From Exobasidium rhododendri (Eukaryota; Basidiomycota; Exobasidiomycetes; Exobasidiales; Exobasidiaceae): a stretch of 64,000 nucleotides of DNA. The notes beneath the pieces are model-generated. The model was not told where the DNA came from, ran no database searches, and saw only the letters and a list, made by a program, of their open reading frames with translations. Numbering within the stretch: the stretch's first letter is position 1; each line of letters opens with the position of its first letter. Shown here one piece after another: positions 11,288 through 21,953 of the stretch. A program made the position numbers and the translations under genes. The stretch spans positions 2,355,001 through 2,419,000 of the forward strand of contig CP110632.1 of NCBI GenBank assembly GCA_026210745.1, written 5' to 3'.

Positions 11288-12098
11288 TTTGTCTAGTAAA
11301 GTAGCGAGTACAGGGAGGGGTAGTTGGTTGTTGTGAATGAAAGCTTCTTCCGTTGAAAAGAACCCAAAGGGAAAAAAGGGTGGCTGTGAGGGCGCCAGAA
11401 AGGGTGGATGAACTAGCCGAGCACTCCACGCACGCACGCACCCACTTTCAGTCGGGGGTTGGGTCTCGTCCCTCGCGTTACCAAGCAGGTGCGCGATTAC
11501 GTATGTAGGCATTTTCTGTATTTCAGCTCGTACAGCACTTTGTCAGCCTTCAAGTAGACCCTCCCGTAGTAGAGTTGGATGAGATACGTGTGCGAGGTTC
11601 TAAAGCTCTATTCGATTACACCTTTTAATACATTCGTTGTAGCGATATTTGTACTGCATGGTGACAGAGCACTACAAGACATCGTTCCTCTCATTAGAAA
11701 GTGCGAGTAAGCTTCAAAGTCGAAAGAGTGGTCATGATCATGGCAATTGTATTGTTTCGCACTACGAGCGCGCTTCTACAATGTGTTTTCATACAACTAC
11801 GACGCCATTAAAATTCACTCTCGTGAGACTGAAGCGTAAGATACAGGGTGTGCTCTAGCTTCGTGCCCTTCTCATTCCCTCCTCTGAAATGGTGACCATC
11901 AAGGTCACGTGAAGTATTGTGGTGGGTTTTCCACGCTGCTGCTGCTGATGGTCGTGTGCCGCGATGTCGTCGTCACTGTGATGAGACATGATTGATGCGG
12001 CGTGGTCGCACCAGTACCGACTCAAAGTGACTCATCTACCTAGCAATGGTGTTAAGGCGACGAGTAAAGCAAGATGCAACGGTCTGCACGGGAATGCG
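11288..12098. other. Intergenic spacer with inverted repeat and E-box
   Basis: About 0.8 kb between two minus-strand genes, holding the TMEM205-like promoter and the 3' end of the next gene. It contains a perfect inverted repeat (GTGACC, five bases, GGTCAC) at 11892-11908 overlapping a CACGTG at 11906-11911, and a short GCAC repeat near 11426-11442. No coding sequence is recognised. Confidence 0.5.
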
Positions 12099-13031
12099 TC
12101 AACCAGCGACTTCTGGTGGTGACCTACTTTCGTGAAGAGCCTCTCTAGCCAATCGAATAAAATCTGCTTCACTGACTTCACCGTCTTCAGTGGCACCGGT
12201 CGAAGCACTTTGGACCAGCTTCCATGCGCCCTTTATGATTGACTTAATGGCATCATCTCGAGCGAAACGACGCAGGGCTAATCTGCTGTTGGAGTCCTGT
12301 TGCTTTTGTGTTGTTGAAAGTTTTTTCAAGTCCGAGCCACTCTCTCTTCTCGTTTGCTCCGTCTCTCCTACCTTCTCTGCTGCACTCTCTTCACCATTCG
12401 CTCGCACACTCTTCCTTTCGTCATCGCTCTCGAAGCCGGCCCAGAAGTCATCGGCGTCGGTGATGTACTCCGATGAAACTTGGCCTTCTTGCTCATGAGA
12501 ACCATCATTGACGGTGCGACTACTACCGCGCCTGCCATCTTGAAATGAGGTACTTTTCCGAGCTTCGATCGCTCCTTCGATGCTATCAAACCATGTCCCT
12601 GGGACGACATCGGTCGGAAGCAGATTGTCGTACTTGAATTTCCTCCTGTCGTTCCTGTCACCCTCTAATAGCAACAGCAAGACGAGGCGGCGGTCTGCTC
12701 CTAGTTCCACCTTAATCTTAACATCTTCTTCCTCTAAAGATTGGTACTGTATCTCTCCAATCACCTCCTCTAGAGGGCACGATATTTCAAGCGCTTCTAT
12801 CTGTGCTGCTAGTGATCGAAGGAGCTCCATAGCTCGACTACCTGCTTTGTACTGAGACGGGTACGCATCTGTGACGAGATAATCTTCCACTTCTTCTGGT
12901 GAAATGTTCAATATTCGATGGCGGCGATTCAAGGCAGACGATGTAAAGCTGGCTGGTATGTATGGTGGATTCGATAGCAGCATGGGCAGAAGGGCGAGAG
13001 CTGAGTGCCGTGGGCCATTGTCCCTCTGCAT
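12099..13031 (-). CDS. Hypothetical protein with a DDFWAGF motif
   Basis: One exon, 310 residues from ATG 13031; the open frame extends to 13067 but without an ATG. I do not recognise the family with confidence. The first 160 residues look folded, with ISPEEVEDYLVTDAYPSQY, a helical AMELLRSLAAQIEALEIS and a Leu-rich RRLVLLLLLEGDRN. A conserved-looking aromatic/acidic motif DADDFWAGFESDDE follows near 200. The C-terminus, RFARDDAIKSIIKGAWKLV followed by EADFIRLAREALHE, should be helical. There is no signal peptide or membrane segment, so it is probably soluble. It is divergent from the aminotransferase gene across 336 bp. Confidence 0.7.
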   Translation of the reverse strand: MQRDNGPRHSALALLPMLLSNPPYIPASFTSSALNRRHRILNISPEEVEDYLVTDAYPSQYKAGSRAMELLRSLAAQIEALEISCPLEEVIGEIQYQSLEEEDVKIKVELGADRRLVLLLLLEGDRNDRRKFKYDNLLPTDVVPGTWFDSIEGAIEARKSTSFQDGRRGSSRTVNDGSHEQEGQVSSEYITDADDFWAGFESDDERKSVRANGEESAAEKVGETEQTRRESGSDLKKLSTTQKQQDSNSRLALRRFARDDAIKSIIKGAWKLVQSASTGATEDGEVSEADFIRLAREALHESRSPPEVAG

Positions 13032-13367
13032 CGTCGAAATGTTGCACCTGTGCCCGCCGTAGGTCAACCTTTCAACATATTAAGCTCCTTTGGAGTAGTG
13101 CATATCTAGGCAACTGTATATCCTGAAGCGCCGCCCCTCCCACGCGCCGCTTTCTTCCCTATCGAAGAAATAATTAGCTGTACATACATCATTACGCTAG
13201 CCTGGGCTGTAGTAGTAGGCCATTCAAACGTCCAATCTTATTTAGATAAATTCAGATTATGTCTGTACCCCGCCTGATTCTGCTCACACCACCTGACCTC
13301 TTCCCTCTACTCCACTACTCCGGCCTTTGACTTTAAAGTCCCTCTATCCGCATTCCTCCCTTTTGCC
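13032..13367. promoter_or_regulatory. Divergent promoter region, unknown protein / aminotransferase
   Basis: The spacer between two divergent genes. I recognise no specific element beyond general pyrimidine richness before the aminotransferase ATG. Confidence 0.4.
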
Positions 13368-15132
13368 ATGACTGCAGAGCAACGATTGTCTAACATCCAT
13401 GGACATATGGAGTCAGCAGGTGTAGGTGAGCAAAGGCAATCACTGTGATATGAGTCATAATGCAGATACGGGGAAAGGGTGGTGATGGCACTGCCGCGGT
13501 TTTTTCTCACCCACCTAGACGCTAATCCTTGAACGTCTTGTGTTGCAACAGATATCTGGAGCTCGGTGCCGCAGGCGCCTCCTGATGCGTGAGTGGTTGC
13601 TGGAGTAAAAAATTCCCTTCTTGCCGCACCGAAGGCTGACCGGGGCAGAGATAAATGCGCCGCTCCCGCAACAAAGCATCTTCAAATTGACAGCAGCATT
13701 CAAAGCAGACTCGTTCGAAAAGAAGGTCAATCTAGGCGTAGGTGCCTATCGCGATAACAATGGAAAGCCATGGGTATTGCCGTCAGTCAAGATGGTGAGG
13801 CGTGTGGAGAAAAGGGTGTGTGCTTCGATTCGAGCTCCGTACTAACGTTTGTTGCTCCAAATCCTCAGGCACAAACTGCGCTGATTGCAGATGAGACTGT
13901 CGATCATGAATACCTCAACATTACCGGTCTGCCCGAATTCCTAACGTCGTCAGCCAAGCTTATCATTGGCTCTTCTTCGGCGGCCTTGTCAGAAGACAGA
14001 GTCTCGTCCGTGCAGACGATCAGTGGAACTGGTGCAAATCATCTTGGAGCGGTGTTCTTGAGCAAATTTTACAATTTCAGCAAGCACGGCGGCAAACGTC
14101 AAATTTACATCAGCAATCCAACGTGGGCCAACCACAAGGCAATCTTCAATAGTGTGGGTATTGAGCCAGTAGACTATCCGTGGTACGATGCAAAGACTGT
14201 CGGCCTCGACTTTGCAGGTTTGACGAGCACGCTCAATAGTGCTGCCAATGGATCGGTCTTCTTGCTTCATGCTTGCGCTCACAATCCGACTGGTGTGGAT
14301 CCGACAAGAGAGCAATGGCATCAGATTGCCGACATCATGGAAACAAAAGGTCACTTTGCCTTTTTCGACTGTGCCTACCAAGGCTTTGCTTCTGGAAATT
14401 TGGACGAGGATGCTTACAGTGTTCGCCACTTCATTCAACGCAAGTCTATACCGGTTCTGATATGCCAAAGCTTCGCCAAGAACGCAGGCCTATACGGTGA
14501 ACGGGTAGGGGCTTTACACGTTGTCAGCGCTACGAAAGAGCAAAATCACGCCGTGCTGAGTCAACTGAGTGTCATACAACGAAGTGAAATTAGTAATCCA
14601 CCAGCATTCGGCGCTCGTGTTGTGACCATGATTCTCAACGATCAAAAGATGTGGGCCCAGTGGCAAAAGGATGTACGGGAGATGGCAGATCGAATCATCT
14701 CGATGCGAAAGTCGCTTCACTCATTACTAGTCGAGAAGTACAAGTCGCCAGCGCCCGGTGGAAATTGGGATCACATCATGAAGCAGATAGGCGTGAGTGT
14801 CAAGCATTTCTTTGCTTCTGGCACGACCATACGCATTGTCTGACTCTGACCTCGTGACCGCCATTATCTCTCCTGCAGATGTTCACCTTTTTGGGTTTGT
14901 CAGAGAAGCAATGCGCCAAGATCGTCGATGAAGGACACATTTACATGACAAGCAATTCTAGAATCTCCATGGCCGGGCTTAATACAAATAAGTAAGTCGA
15001 CATAGATGAGTCACGAATGCTCGCCTGGAGAAGAAGACGTCCTTTGCCGATTCTCACCAATTTCGTCCCCCCACCATCAGTGTCGAGTACGTGGCATCGT
15101 GGATCGATCAGGCCTCCAGGGATAATGCATGA
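13368..15132 (+). CDS. Aspartate aminotransferase, six exons
   Basis: Exons 13368-13425, 13553-13589, 13677-13794, 13869-14792, 14879-14991 and 15081-15132 give 433 residues. The enzyme transfers the amino group between aspartate and 2-oxoglutarate using pyridoxal phosphate. The N-terminal signature DIWSSVPQAPPDAIFKLTAAF spans exons 2 and 3. Other marks are KVNLGVGAYRDNNGKPW, the NPTGVDPT loop, and SFAKNAGLYGERVG with the cofactor-binding Lys. The last exon gives VEYVASWIDQASRDNA, the usual C-terminus. All introns are GT-AG, and each join restores family-conserved sequence. The 19-residue leader (MTAEQRLSNIHGHMESAGV) has little mitochondrial-targeting character, so the cytosolic form is more likely. 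Exon 1 rests on a good GTGAGC donor and correct phase rather than homology. Confidence 0.92.
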
Positions 15133-15638
15133 TATTTTCATTGTATCATCGAGTCTATCGCAACGTGCTTCTTCTGTCCACCCAGTGGTCTCATCGTGTA
15201 TCTACTACCTACTTCTACTTGTCACACTCACTACTACCACGCAACTGAATTTGTCTTTTCTCGCCTCGTCGCGCTTTCAGGGTATACTGCCGTTGTCTCC
15301 CACTTCTTCTTTTCTTATTTTCGATTGCGTCGCACTTTTTTTTTCAACACCGAGCTAGTCTTGGAAATTTCTTCGGCCGAAGCCGCTTCATTTGGGAGGC
15401 AGGAGAAAACTACTTATATCCCTGGCTGATCCAAATCCCGCCCGAATGTTACATCAAATTCTCCCCTATTTTTCCGTGTAATTTCCCCCCCCCTCTCTTT
15501 GCATCCCCTTCATACACGCTTCCTCACGCGTCTTTCGTGCAGCCGGCCGAGAGCGTAGGGGTGGACGCAAAATAGCAACGCCAACCTCGTTGTGGACCCT
15601 CTTCTTCCAACTTTAATCAATCGGAGGGCGCTCGAGCC
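15133..15638. promoter_or_regulatory. MOT1 upstream region, pyrimidine-rich
   Basis: The spacer between the aminotransferase stop and the MOT1 start. A C/T-rich stretch around 15465-15540, including a run of nine or more C, lies about 100-170 bp before the MOT1 ATG. Such tracts are common near fungal transcription starts. No gene is visible. Confidence 0.45.
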
Positions 15639-18600
15639 ATGGCAGCGGCGGCGGCCCAAAGTCGCCTGGACAGGCTCGTCACTCTGCTCGACACTGGTTC
15701 CACCCCATCGATCAGAGCGACAGCAGCTAGACAGCTAGGGCAGATTGCAGCACTTCGAGTAAGAGGCAGTGGTGGTAGCAGCAGTGGTGGAGGTGGTGGA
15801 GGTGTTGGTGGTGGAGGAGGAGGGGGAGGTGAACGGGGAGGATCGTCGATAAATGCAGCAGAGGCCAAGAAGAGTGATGACGACGACGAAGAGCAAGGAA
15901 ATATGCCGCTTGATGAAGGTGGATCGTCGAGGGTGACAAATGCTCCTGGCTTCCCATCTGGGAGTGCATTTCGAGGCACAGAAGGTGATTGGGACCAAGC
16001 AATCTTTCTCATGACAAGAGTTCTGCCGCATCTACGATCCAAGACTTGGGACACACGAGTAGCAGCAGGTCAAGCCATCGAAGCCGTTTGTTCTGCTTCT
16101 GGTTTGTGGGATCCAGACGTGGTAGGGGCCTTAAATACAGCATCCTCGACAACTTCTGCAAAATTAGATTCCGACCTTCTGAGCTTCACCACCTTTTCGA
16201 TCAGTCAAGTCTTGGCCACAGGAAAGAAACTCTTGTCGTCGGCAGGAAACGAATATGATCAGCCTACTTTCACTTCGGTTGAAGAAAGGCTTGCGCATGC
16301 CAAGCAAGATATGCAGCGACTTGGGTTAAGCTCGATGGCTGGCGAGGATATCGACTTTGGGGTAGATGTAGAAAAGGAGTTGATGGATTCATCCTCCTCT
16401 TTGAAAGACCCATCCGCACCCCCACCCTTACCTACTCCTCGCTTTGCACCACATCCAAAACTTGCGACATCTGCATTGCCCCCACCTCGATTCGTGCCTT
16501 CCCCTCTTCCTCTCTCCACGAGCGAAGTAGACCCGAAGCGAGCTACCTCTTCAACGGCTTCCAAAGCAGAATCATCTCGCAGTCCCTCCTTACCGCACAC
16601 CCCTCAAGCACCGTCAACACCCGGTGGTGAAGAGGTGGATGTAAGCAAGATGAGTGCTCGAGAGAGGAATAGACTCAAAAGAAAGCGCAAGATGGAAGAG
16701 AAGTCTACTGTGTCAACGACTCCTAATGCGTCCATGCCAGAATCAAATGCACCGAAGACTAGGGTGATAGATCAGCAACCCTCTGCTAGCCCTGCACCTG
16801 ACCTCAAGGTGAAGATGCCCGCTGGAATGGAGGAGAGCATCAGTGGCACACCCTTGCCACTCACTCCTGGTGTGTCGTCAATAGCCAAGAGGAAGGAGAC
16901 GGACCGCAGTGGATCTGTTACGCCCAGCGCGCCTCTTAAAGACATGTCTGGCAATACAGGGTTTGGCGGTATAGCTGCTTCTGCTGCTGCCACTTCCAAT
17001 TCCCTTATCGCCCAACAAGATCAATGGCCATTTTCCCTCGTTTGCGCTCTACTCTTGTCCGATCTATTTTCTCCAAAGTGGGAGATCCGCCATGGTGCCG
17101 CGTTGGGCTTACGAGAGCTATTCAAGACCCAAGGCTGGGGTGGAGGGAAAGCGATAGGGATGAAGAGTGGCAGCAGCAGCAATGACGTCATGATCAAGAA
17201 GGAGGAAGACGACTGCAATGAAGAAGCTACGATCGACGACAACCATGAAAGACATACACGGTGGTGTGAAGATGCGGCGATTCGGTTGCTGTGCGTTCTC
17301 AGCCTAGATCGTTTGGGCGACTTTGTCTTTGATCAAGTCATTGCTCCGGTTCGAGAAACAGCAGGTCAGACGATGGCAAGTTTGTTGAAGTGGATGCCCG
17401 CAAGCTCAGTGTTGAAGGTGCATAAAGTACTATTGGAGATGGTCAAGCAGGATTTCTTACTGGAGGCAGACTACCTTGCTGAAGAGGGTGACGATGAGAA
17501 GATTAATCCGAAAAGCACATCCAGCAAACAACTACGTGCGAGACGGGGAGTGCCAGGTTACGCTTGGGAAGTCCGTCACGCCGGTCTGCTCGGCTTAAAG
17601 TATGAAGTCACGGTACGAAAAGATCTACTTCTCTCTCAGGGGAACGAAGCTAGCCCAATGCTTGAGGGAGTCGTGGACCTGGCTATTGTTTGTTTGCGGG
17701 ATGATGATGACGACGTTCGAGGTGTAGCAGCAGCGACTCTTCTACCGATCATTGACGAGCTCGTCCACTACCTCCCTCACGTCATTCCGACTCTAATGGA
17801 GCAGCTGTGGGATTGCCTTGGAGACTTGAAAGATGACTTATCGAGTAGTACGGGTGGCATCATGGATCTGCTTTCTCATGCAGTGGCGTCACCCGCAGTC
17901 TTTTCTCATTTGCTCGATGGAAAGAACAAGAGTGTATCTTCTCTCATACCCAGACTCTTTCCCTTCTTTCGGCACACAATCACTTCGGTCAGATTGTCAG
18001 TCTTGAATGCTTTGAGGACTTTCTTGAACACACCGGACTTACCCAAATCATCGTGGGTAGACGATCGGATGCTACGATTGCTCTTCCAGAACTTGGTAGT
18101 AGAAGAGAGGGAATCGATTAGAGAAGCGAGCAGAGCCACTTGGCAAGACATGCTGAATGTTCTAATTGAAGGAGAAGATCAAAGGGGCGATGATGGTCAT
18201 TACTTTGTCAAGATAAGCAAGCCTTACTTGAAGAGCTTCTTTACGATTCTCATGACCCCTCTTGGCTCTCCCATCGATTTTTCTCTCTTCTACGTGGCCT
18301 CCTCTTCGTCAACTAACAGGGACAAGCACAACATCGACAAGGGAATTCTAAATCAAGATGTGGCTTTGGTGGGTGTAGATTCCGTCATTCGAGGAAGGTT
18401 GGGTGCTGCTCGGGCGTTGGGTAGTATCATGGCACAATGGCTGCAAGGAGGACTTCAAGTCGACGCTACCGACTCAATCTTCGAGGATCTCATCCTACAA
18501 TACTTGCATTCCTCTTCTGCTCTTCAAAAGTGCCTGGCGGCTGTCGTTGTACAAGAATGGGCGCAGGCGGCTGCATTGAAAAAGGTGGGGGATGGCCCGA

Positions 18601-21600
18601 CAGAAGGCTCGATGACGAGAAAGATTGCTTTGCGCTTGATCTCCATCTTGGAGTCACCTGCTCCTGACACGTATGCGGAGATGGTTGTGATGTTGCAGCG
18701 CATTCTGAACCAATGCCAAGGTCTTTACAATACTTTCCAGAAAGAAGCCAAAATTCCTAAGAAGAGCATACCGACGCTGCCTACTATGGTCGACCCGCTT
18801 GGTGAAAGTAAAGACGCGTTCACCATTGATCTGGCGAAGAGCGGGGTGGGGCGAAAGTACGATTCACTGATGGAGCTGATCTCGGAGAAGCACAAGTCGG
18901 CTGTGAAGGGGGTGTTGGAAGATCGAAGGCGAAAGCTCATTACGGACATCGGCTTCTACCAGAGTATCAAGGAAAAGCAAGACGTCCAAGTGGGCGCTAC
19001 CGTAGCAGGGGCTGCCATCTCTCTTCAATCTCTGCCAACCAAATTGAACCCGATCATTCGAAGTATCATGAACAGTGTTAAATTCGAGGAGAACTACGAC
19101 CTTCAACAGCGATCAGCTCGAGCAGTGGCCGACTTTATTGCCATGTGCTCCCAGCCGTCGTCGTCGTCTACGGCTAGCAATCCGAGTGAAAAGATTGTAA
19201 AGAACTTGTGTGCGTTTGTTTGTCAGGATACGACGCAGACGGAGCTGTTTGACGGCAAGAAGGATCGACTGGAAGGCATACTCTCCATGAACGATGTGCC
19301 CTCTCAAGTGCACATCGGCCGAGGAAGAGGCAGAAGCAATACTCTCGTCGACGATCCGAATCTTTCGGCAGAAGTTCAACGCGGGAAGCTGATTAGAAGG
19401 GGAGCAGAGTTGACTTTACAAGCGATTTCTGCACGATTTGGCAAACAGTTGATGGAAGTGGTTCCAAGTCTATGGAGCTGTATGACGGCGCCACTACTCG
19501 CCTTAGTGGACGTTGCTACAGTCGACGACGAAGCGAGCGTCAAGGCACAACACGAAGCACAGGGACAAGCCATCATTGATTGTTGTACTTTACTGGAAGT
19601 GAACCTGAAGTACCTCGATGCAGAATTGACAAACCAATCGCTCCGATTAGTTGAACCTCTTTCCAAGGCGATCAGAAGCCCTTTCGCCGTCATTCGAAGT
19701 GCAGCATCGAAAAGCTTAGCAGCTATGGCCGATTGCATGACAGAGAAAGTCATGGTGACGATTGTTGAGCAAATTGTTCCTCTGCTGAATGATTCACATT
19801 CCAACTACAACCGTCAAGGTAGCATGGAAACAGTCGCAAACATTGTGAAGGTACTTGACCTGAGGCTCTTGCCCTATGTGATTGTTCTCATTGTACCAAT
19901 CTTGGGTAGAATGAGTGATGTGGACGATTCAGTAAGGAAGCTGGCGACCTACACATTTGCCTTGTTGATCAAGATGGTGCCGTTGGAAGCTGGTCTGCCT
20001 GATCCTCCTGGCTTTTCCAAGGAGCTGCTCCTCAAGCGAGAAGAGGAAAGACGTTTTCTGTCACAGTTACTGGACGGTAACAAAGTGGAGAAGTATGACA
20101 TTCCCGTCGAGATAGATGCTCAACTGCGCAAGTACCAACAAGACGGTGTTAGTTGGATGGCTTTCCTGGCGAAGTTTCAACTGCATGGCATTCTTTGCGA
20201 TGATATGGGATTGGGCAAGACTCTCCAATCGATCTGTATCTTGGCAAGTAAGCATCACGAGAGGGACAATCAAGCAGGGATAACAAAAGAGCAAGAGGTA
20301 GCCACAGCGGCAGTAACGAAGAGAAGAAAGTACGCGTCTTCCCCTTCGCTGATCGTCTGCCCGCCTACGTTGACGGGTCATTGGTGTCATGAGATCAAAC
20401 AATACTCCAACAATCTACGACCTCTTCTCTACGCTGGTCATCCGTTGGAGAGGAATCAACTGCAAGCTCAAATAGACTCGCACGATTGCATAGTCATGTC
20501 CTACGAGACTCTACGAAACGACATTGAGACTTTGTCCAAGTGGAATTGGTTCTATTGCATCTTGGATGAAGGCCACGTTATCAAGAATAGCAAGACTAAG
20601 ACTACCAAGGCGGTGAAAATGATTCGAGCAAGTCACCGTCTGTTGTTGTCAGGTACACCCATACAGAACAACGTCTTGGAGTTGTGGAGTTTGTTCGACT
20701 TCCTGATGCCTGGCTTCTTGGGAAACGAAGGGCAGTTCATGGAACGGTACGGTCGACCCATCCTGGCTTCTAGGGATTCCAAAGTCACAGCAAAGGAACA
20801 TGAAAGAGCTTCTTTAGCTCTAGAAGCCCTGCATAAGCAAGTATTGCCCTTTCTATTGCGTAGGATGAAGGAAGATGTGCTGGATGATCTGCCCCCGAAG
20901 ATAATTCAGGATATCTCGTGTGAGATGAGCGATGTCCAGAAGCAACTCTACGATCACTTCATACGCGAGCAAGATCCAGAAAGACTAGAAGAGGATCTAG
21001 GGGAGCAAGAAGGGACTGGTCAAGGTGATACAGGAGCAGAGAAGGCGGGAGGAGAGAAGAAGCAGCACGTCTTTCAGACGCTCCAGTACTTGCGCAAGTT
21101 GGTCTGCCATCCTCAACTCGTCTTTGATGCTAACAAAGCGGAACATCGAAACATTGAATCGAAACTGATAAAGAAGGGAGGGACGTTGCGAAATATTGAG
21201 AATGCGCCGAAACTACTAGCTCTCAAGCAACTCCTCACCGACTGTGGAATTGGCTCACCGGCACTGGAGGGCAGTACACTAGCAGACGAGGCGACTGTAT
21301 CTCAGCATCGTGTCTTGATATTCTGTCAGCAAAGGCAGATGATTGATTTGATTGAGAAGGATCTCTTCAAGGCCGTCATGCCGAATGTATCCTACATGCG
21401 ATTGGACGGCAGTGTCTCCACTGATCGAAGATTTGACATGGTGCAACGATTCAATTCAGATCCTTCGATTGATGTTCTCCTTTTGACGACCTCTGTGGGC
21501 GGACTTGGACTCACCTTGACGGGCGCAGATACGGTCATCTTTGTGGAACACGACTGGAATCCAATGAAGGATATGCAAGCAATGGATCGAGCCCACCGTC

Positions 21601-21953
21601 TGGGCCAGAAGAAAGTCGTCAACGTGTATCGCTTAATCACCAAGAATACCTTAGAAGAAAAGATTATGGGATTGCAGAGATTCAAGATCAACGTAGCGGA
21701 AAGTGTTGTGAATCAAGAGAACAAGGGGTTGGAGAGTATGGAGACGGATCAAATTCTGAACTTGTTTGATGTCGATAACGGTGACGCCAACATCAGCAGC
21801 AACGGCATCGGCAGTACTGAAGGGGATGGATCAGCAGGAGCAGGTGGAAGAAAGAAGGGAAAGGGTATCAGTCAGAAGGCTTTGCTGGCCAGTATAGAAG
21901 CCATGCAAGACACTGGCGACGACTACGCCGATCTTAAAGAGTGGAAAGGATAG
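15639..21953 (+). CDS. MOT1: MOT1/BTAF1 TBP-removing Swi2/Snf2 ATPase
   Basis: A single uninterrupted exon codes for 2,104 residues, the expected size for Mot1/BTAF1. Mot1 uses ATP to strip TATA-binding protein from DNA and redistributes it between promoters. The N-terminus RLDRLVTLLDTGSTPSIRATAA begins the HEAT-repeat array that grips TBP and extends to about residue 1480. The Snf2 ATPase core follows: DDMGLGKT at about 1519-1527, DEGH at about 1642, SGTPIQNN, a helicase C lobe with RLDGSVSTDRRFDMVQRFN, and AMDRAHRLGQ near 1980. A Gly/Ser-only insert lies near residues 40-70 and a long Ser/Pro-rich insert at about 245-440; both are probably disordered loops between HEAT repeats. The C-terminal bridge ends DYADLKEWKG. 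Confidence 0.97.
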   Translation: MAAAAAQSRLDRLVTLLDTGSTPSIRATAARQLGQIAALRVRGSGGSSSGGGGGGVGGGGGGGGERGGSSINAAEAKKSDDDDEEQGNMPLDEGGSSRVTNAPGFPSGSAFRGTEGDWDQAIFLMTRVLPHLRSKTWDTRVAAGQAIEAVCSASGLWDPDVVGALNTASSTTSAKLDSDLLSFTTFSISQVLATGKKLLSSAGNEYDQPTFTSVEERLAHAKQDMQRLGLSSMAGEDIDFGVDVEKELMDSSSSLKDPSAPPPLPTPRFAPHPKLATSALPPPRFVPSPLPLSTSEVDPKRATSSTASKAESSRSPSLPHTPQAPSTPGGEEVDVSKMSARERNRLKRKRKMEEKSTVSTTPNASMPESNAPKTRVIDQQPSASPAPDLKVKMPAGMEESISGTPLPLTPGVSSIAKRKETDRSGSVTPSAPLKDMSGNTGFGGIAASAAATSNSLIAQQDQWPFSLVCALLLSDLFSPKWEIRHGAALGLRELFKTQGWGGGKAIGMKSGSSSNDVMIKKEEDDCNEEATIDDNHERHTRWCEDAAIRLLCVLSLDRLGDFVFDQVIAPVRETAGQTMASLLKWMPASSVLKVHKVLLEMVKQDFLLEADYLAEEGDDEKINPKSTSSKQLRARRGVPGYAWEVRHAGLLGLKYEVTVRKDLLLSQGNEASPMLEGVVDLAIVCLRDDDDDVRGVAAATLLPIIDELVHYLPHVIPTLMEQLWDCLGDLKDDLSSSTGGIMDLLSHAVASPAVFSHLLDGKNKSVSSLIPRLFPFFRHTITSVRLSVLNALRTFLNTPDLPKSSWVDDRMLRLLFQNLVVEERESIREASRATWQDMLNVLIEGEDQRGDDGHYFVKISKPYLKSFFTILMTPLGSPIDFSLFYVASSSSTNRDKHNIDKGILNQDVALVGVDSVIRGRLGAARALGSIMAQWLQGGLQVDATDSIFEDLILQYLHSSSALQKCLAAVVVQEWAQAAALKKVGDGPTEGSMTRKIALRLISILESPAPDTYAEMVVMLQRILNQCQGLYNTFQKEAKIPKKSIPTLPTMVDPLGESKDAFTIDLAKSGVGRKYDSLMELISEKHKSAVKGVLEDRRRKLITDIGFYQSIKEKQDVQVGATVAGAAISLQSLPTKLNPIIRSIMNSVKFEENYDLQQRSARAVADFIAMCSQPSSSSTASNPSEKIVKNLCAFVCQDTTQTELFDGKKDRLEGILSMNDVPSQVHIGRGRGRSNTLVDDPNLSAEVQRGKLIRRGAELTLQAISARFGKQLMEVVPSLWSCMTAPLLALVDVATVDDEASVKAQHEAQGQAIIDCCTLLEVNLKYLDAELTNQSLRLVEPLSKAIRSPFAVIRSAASKSLAAMADCMTEKVMVTIVEQIVPLLNDSHSNYNRQGSMETVANIVKVLDLRLLPYVIVLIVPILGRMSDVDDSVRKLATYTFALLIKMVPLEAGLPDPPGFSKELLLKREEERRFLSQLLDGNKVEKYDIPVEIDAQLRKYQQDGVSWMAFLAKFQLHGILCDDMGLGKTLQSICILASKHHERDNQAGITKEQEVATAAVTKRRKYASSPSLIVCPPTLTGHWCHEIKQYSNNLRPLLYAGHPLERNQLQAQIDSHDCIVMSYETLRNDIETLSKWNWFYCILDEGHVIKNSKTKTTKAVKMIRASHRLLLSGTPIQNNVLELWSLFDFLMPGFLGNEGQFMERYGRPILASRDSKVTAKEHERASLALEALHKQVLPFLLRRMKEDVLDDLPPKIIQDISCEMSDVQKQLYDHFIREQDPERLEEDLGEQEGTGQGDTGAEKAGGEKKQHVFQTLQYLRKLVCHPQLVFDANKAEHRNIESKLIKKGGTLRNIENAPKLLALKQLLTDCGIGSPALEGSTLADEATVSQHRVLIFCQQRQMIDLIEKDLFKAVMPNVSYMRLDGSVSTDRRFDMVQRFNSDPSIDVLLLTTSVGGLGLTLTGADTVIFVEHDWNPMKDMQAMDRAHRLGQKKVVNVYRLITKNTLEEKIMGLQRFKINVAESVVNQENKGLESMETDQILNLFDVDNGDANISSNGIGSTEGDGSAGAGGRKKGKGISQKALLASIEAMQDTGDDYADLKEWKG

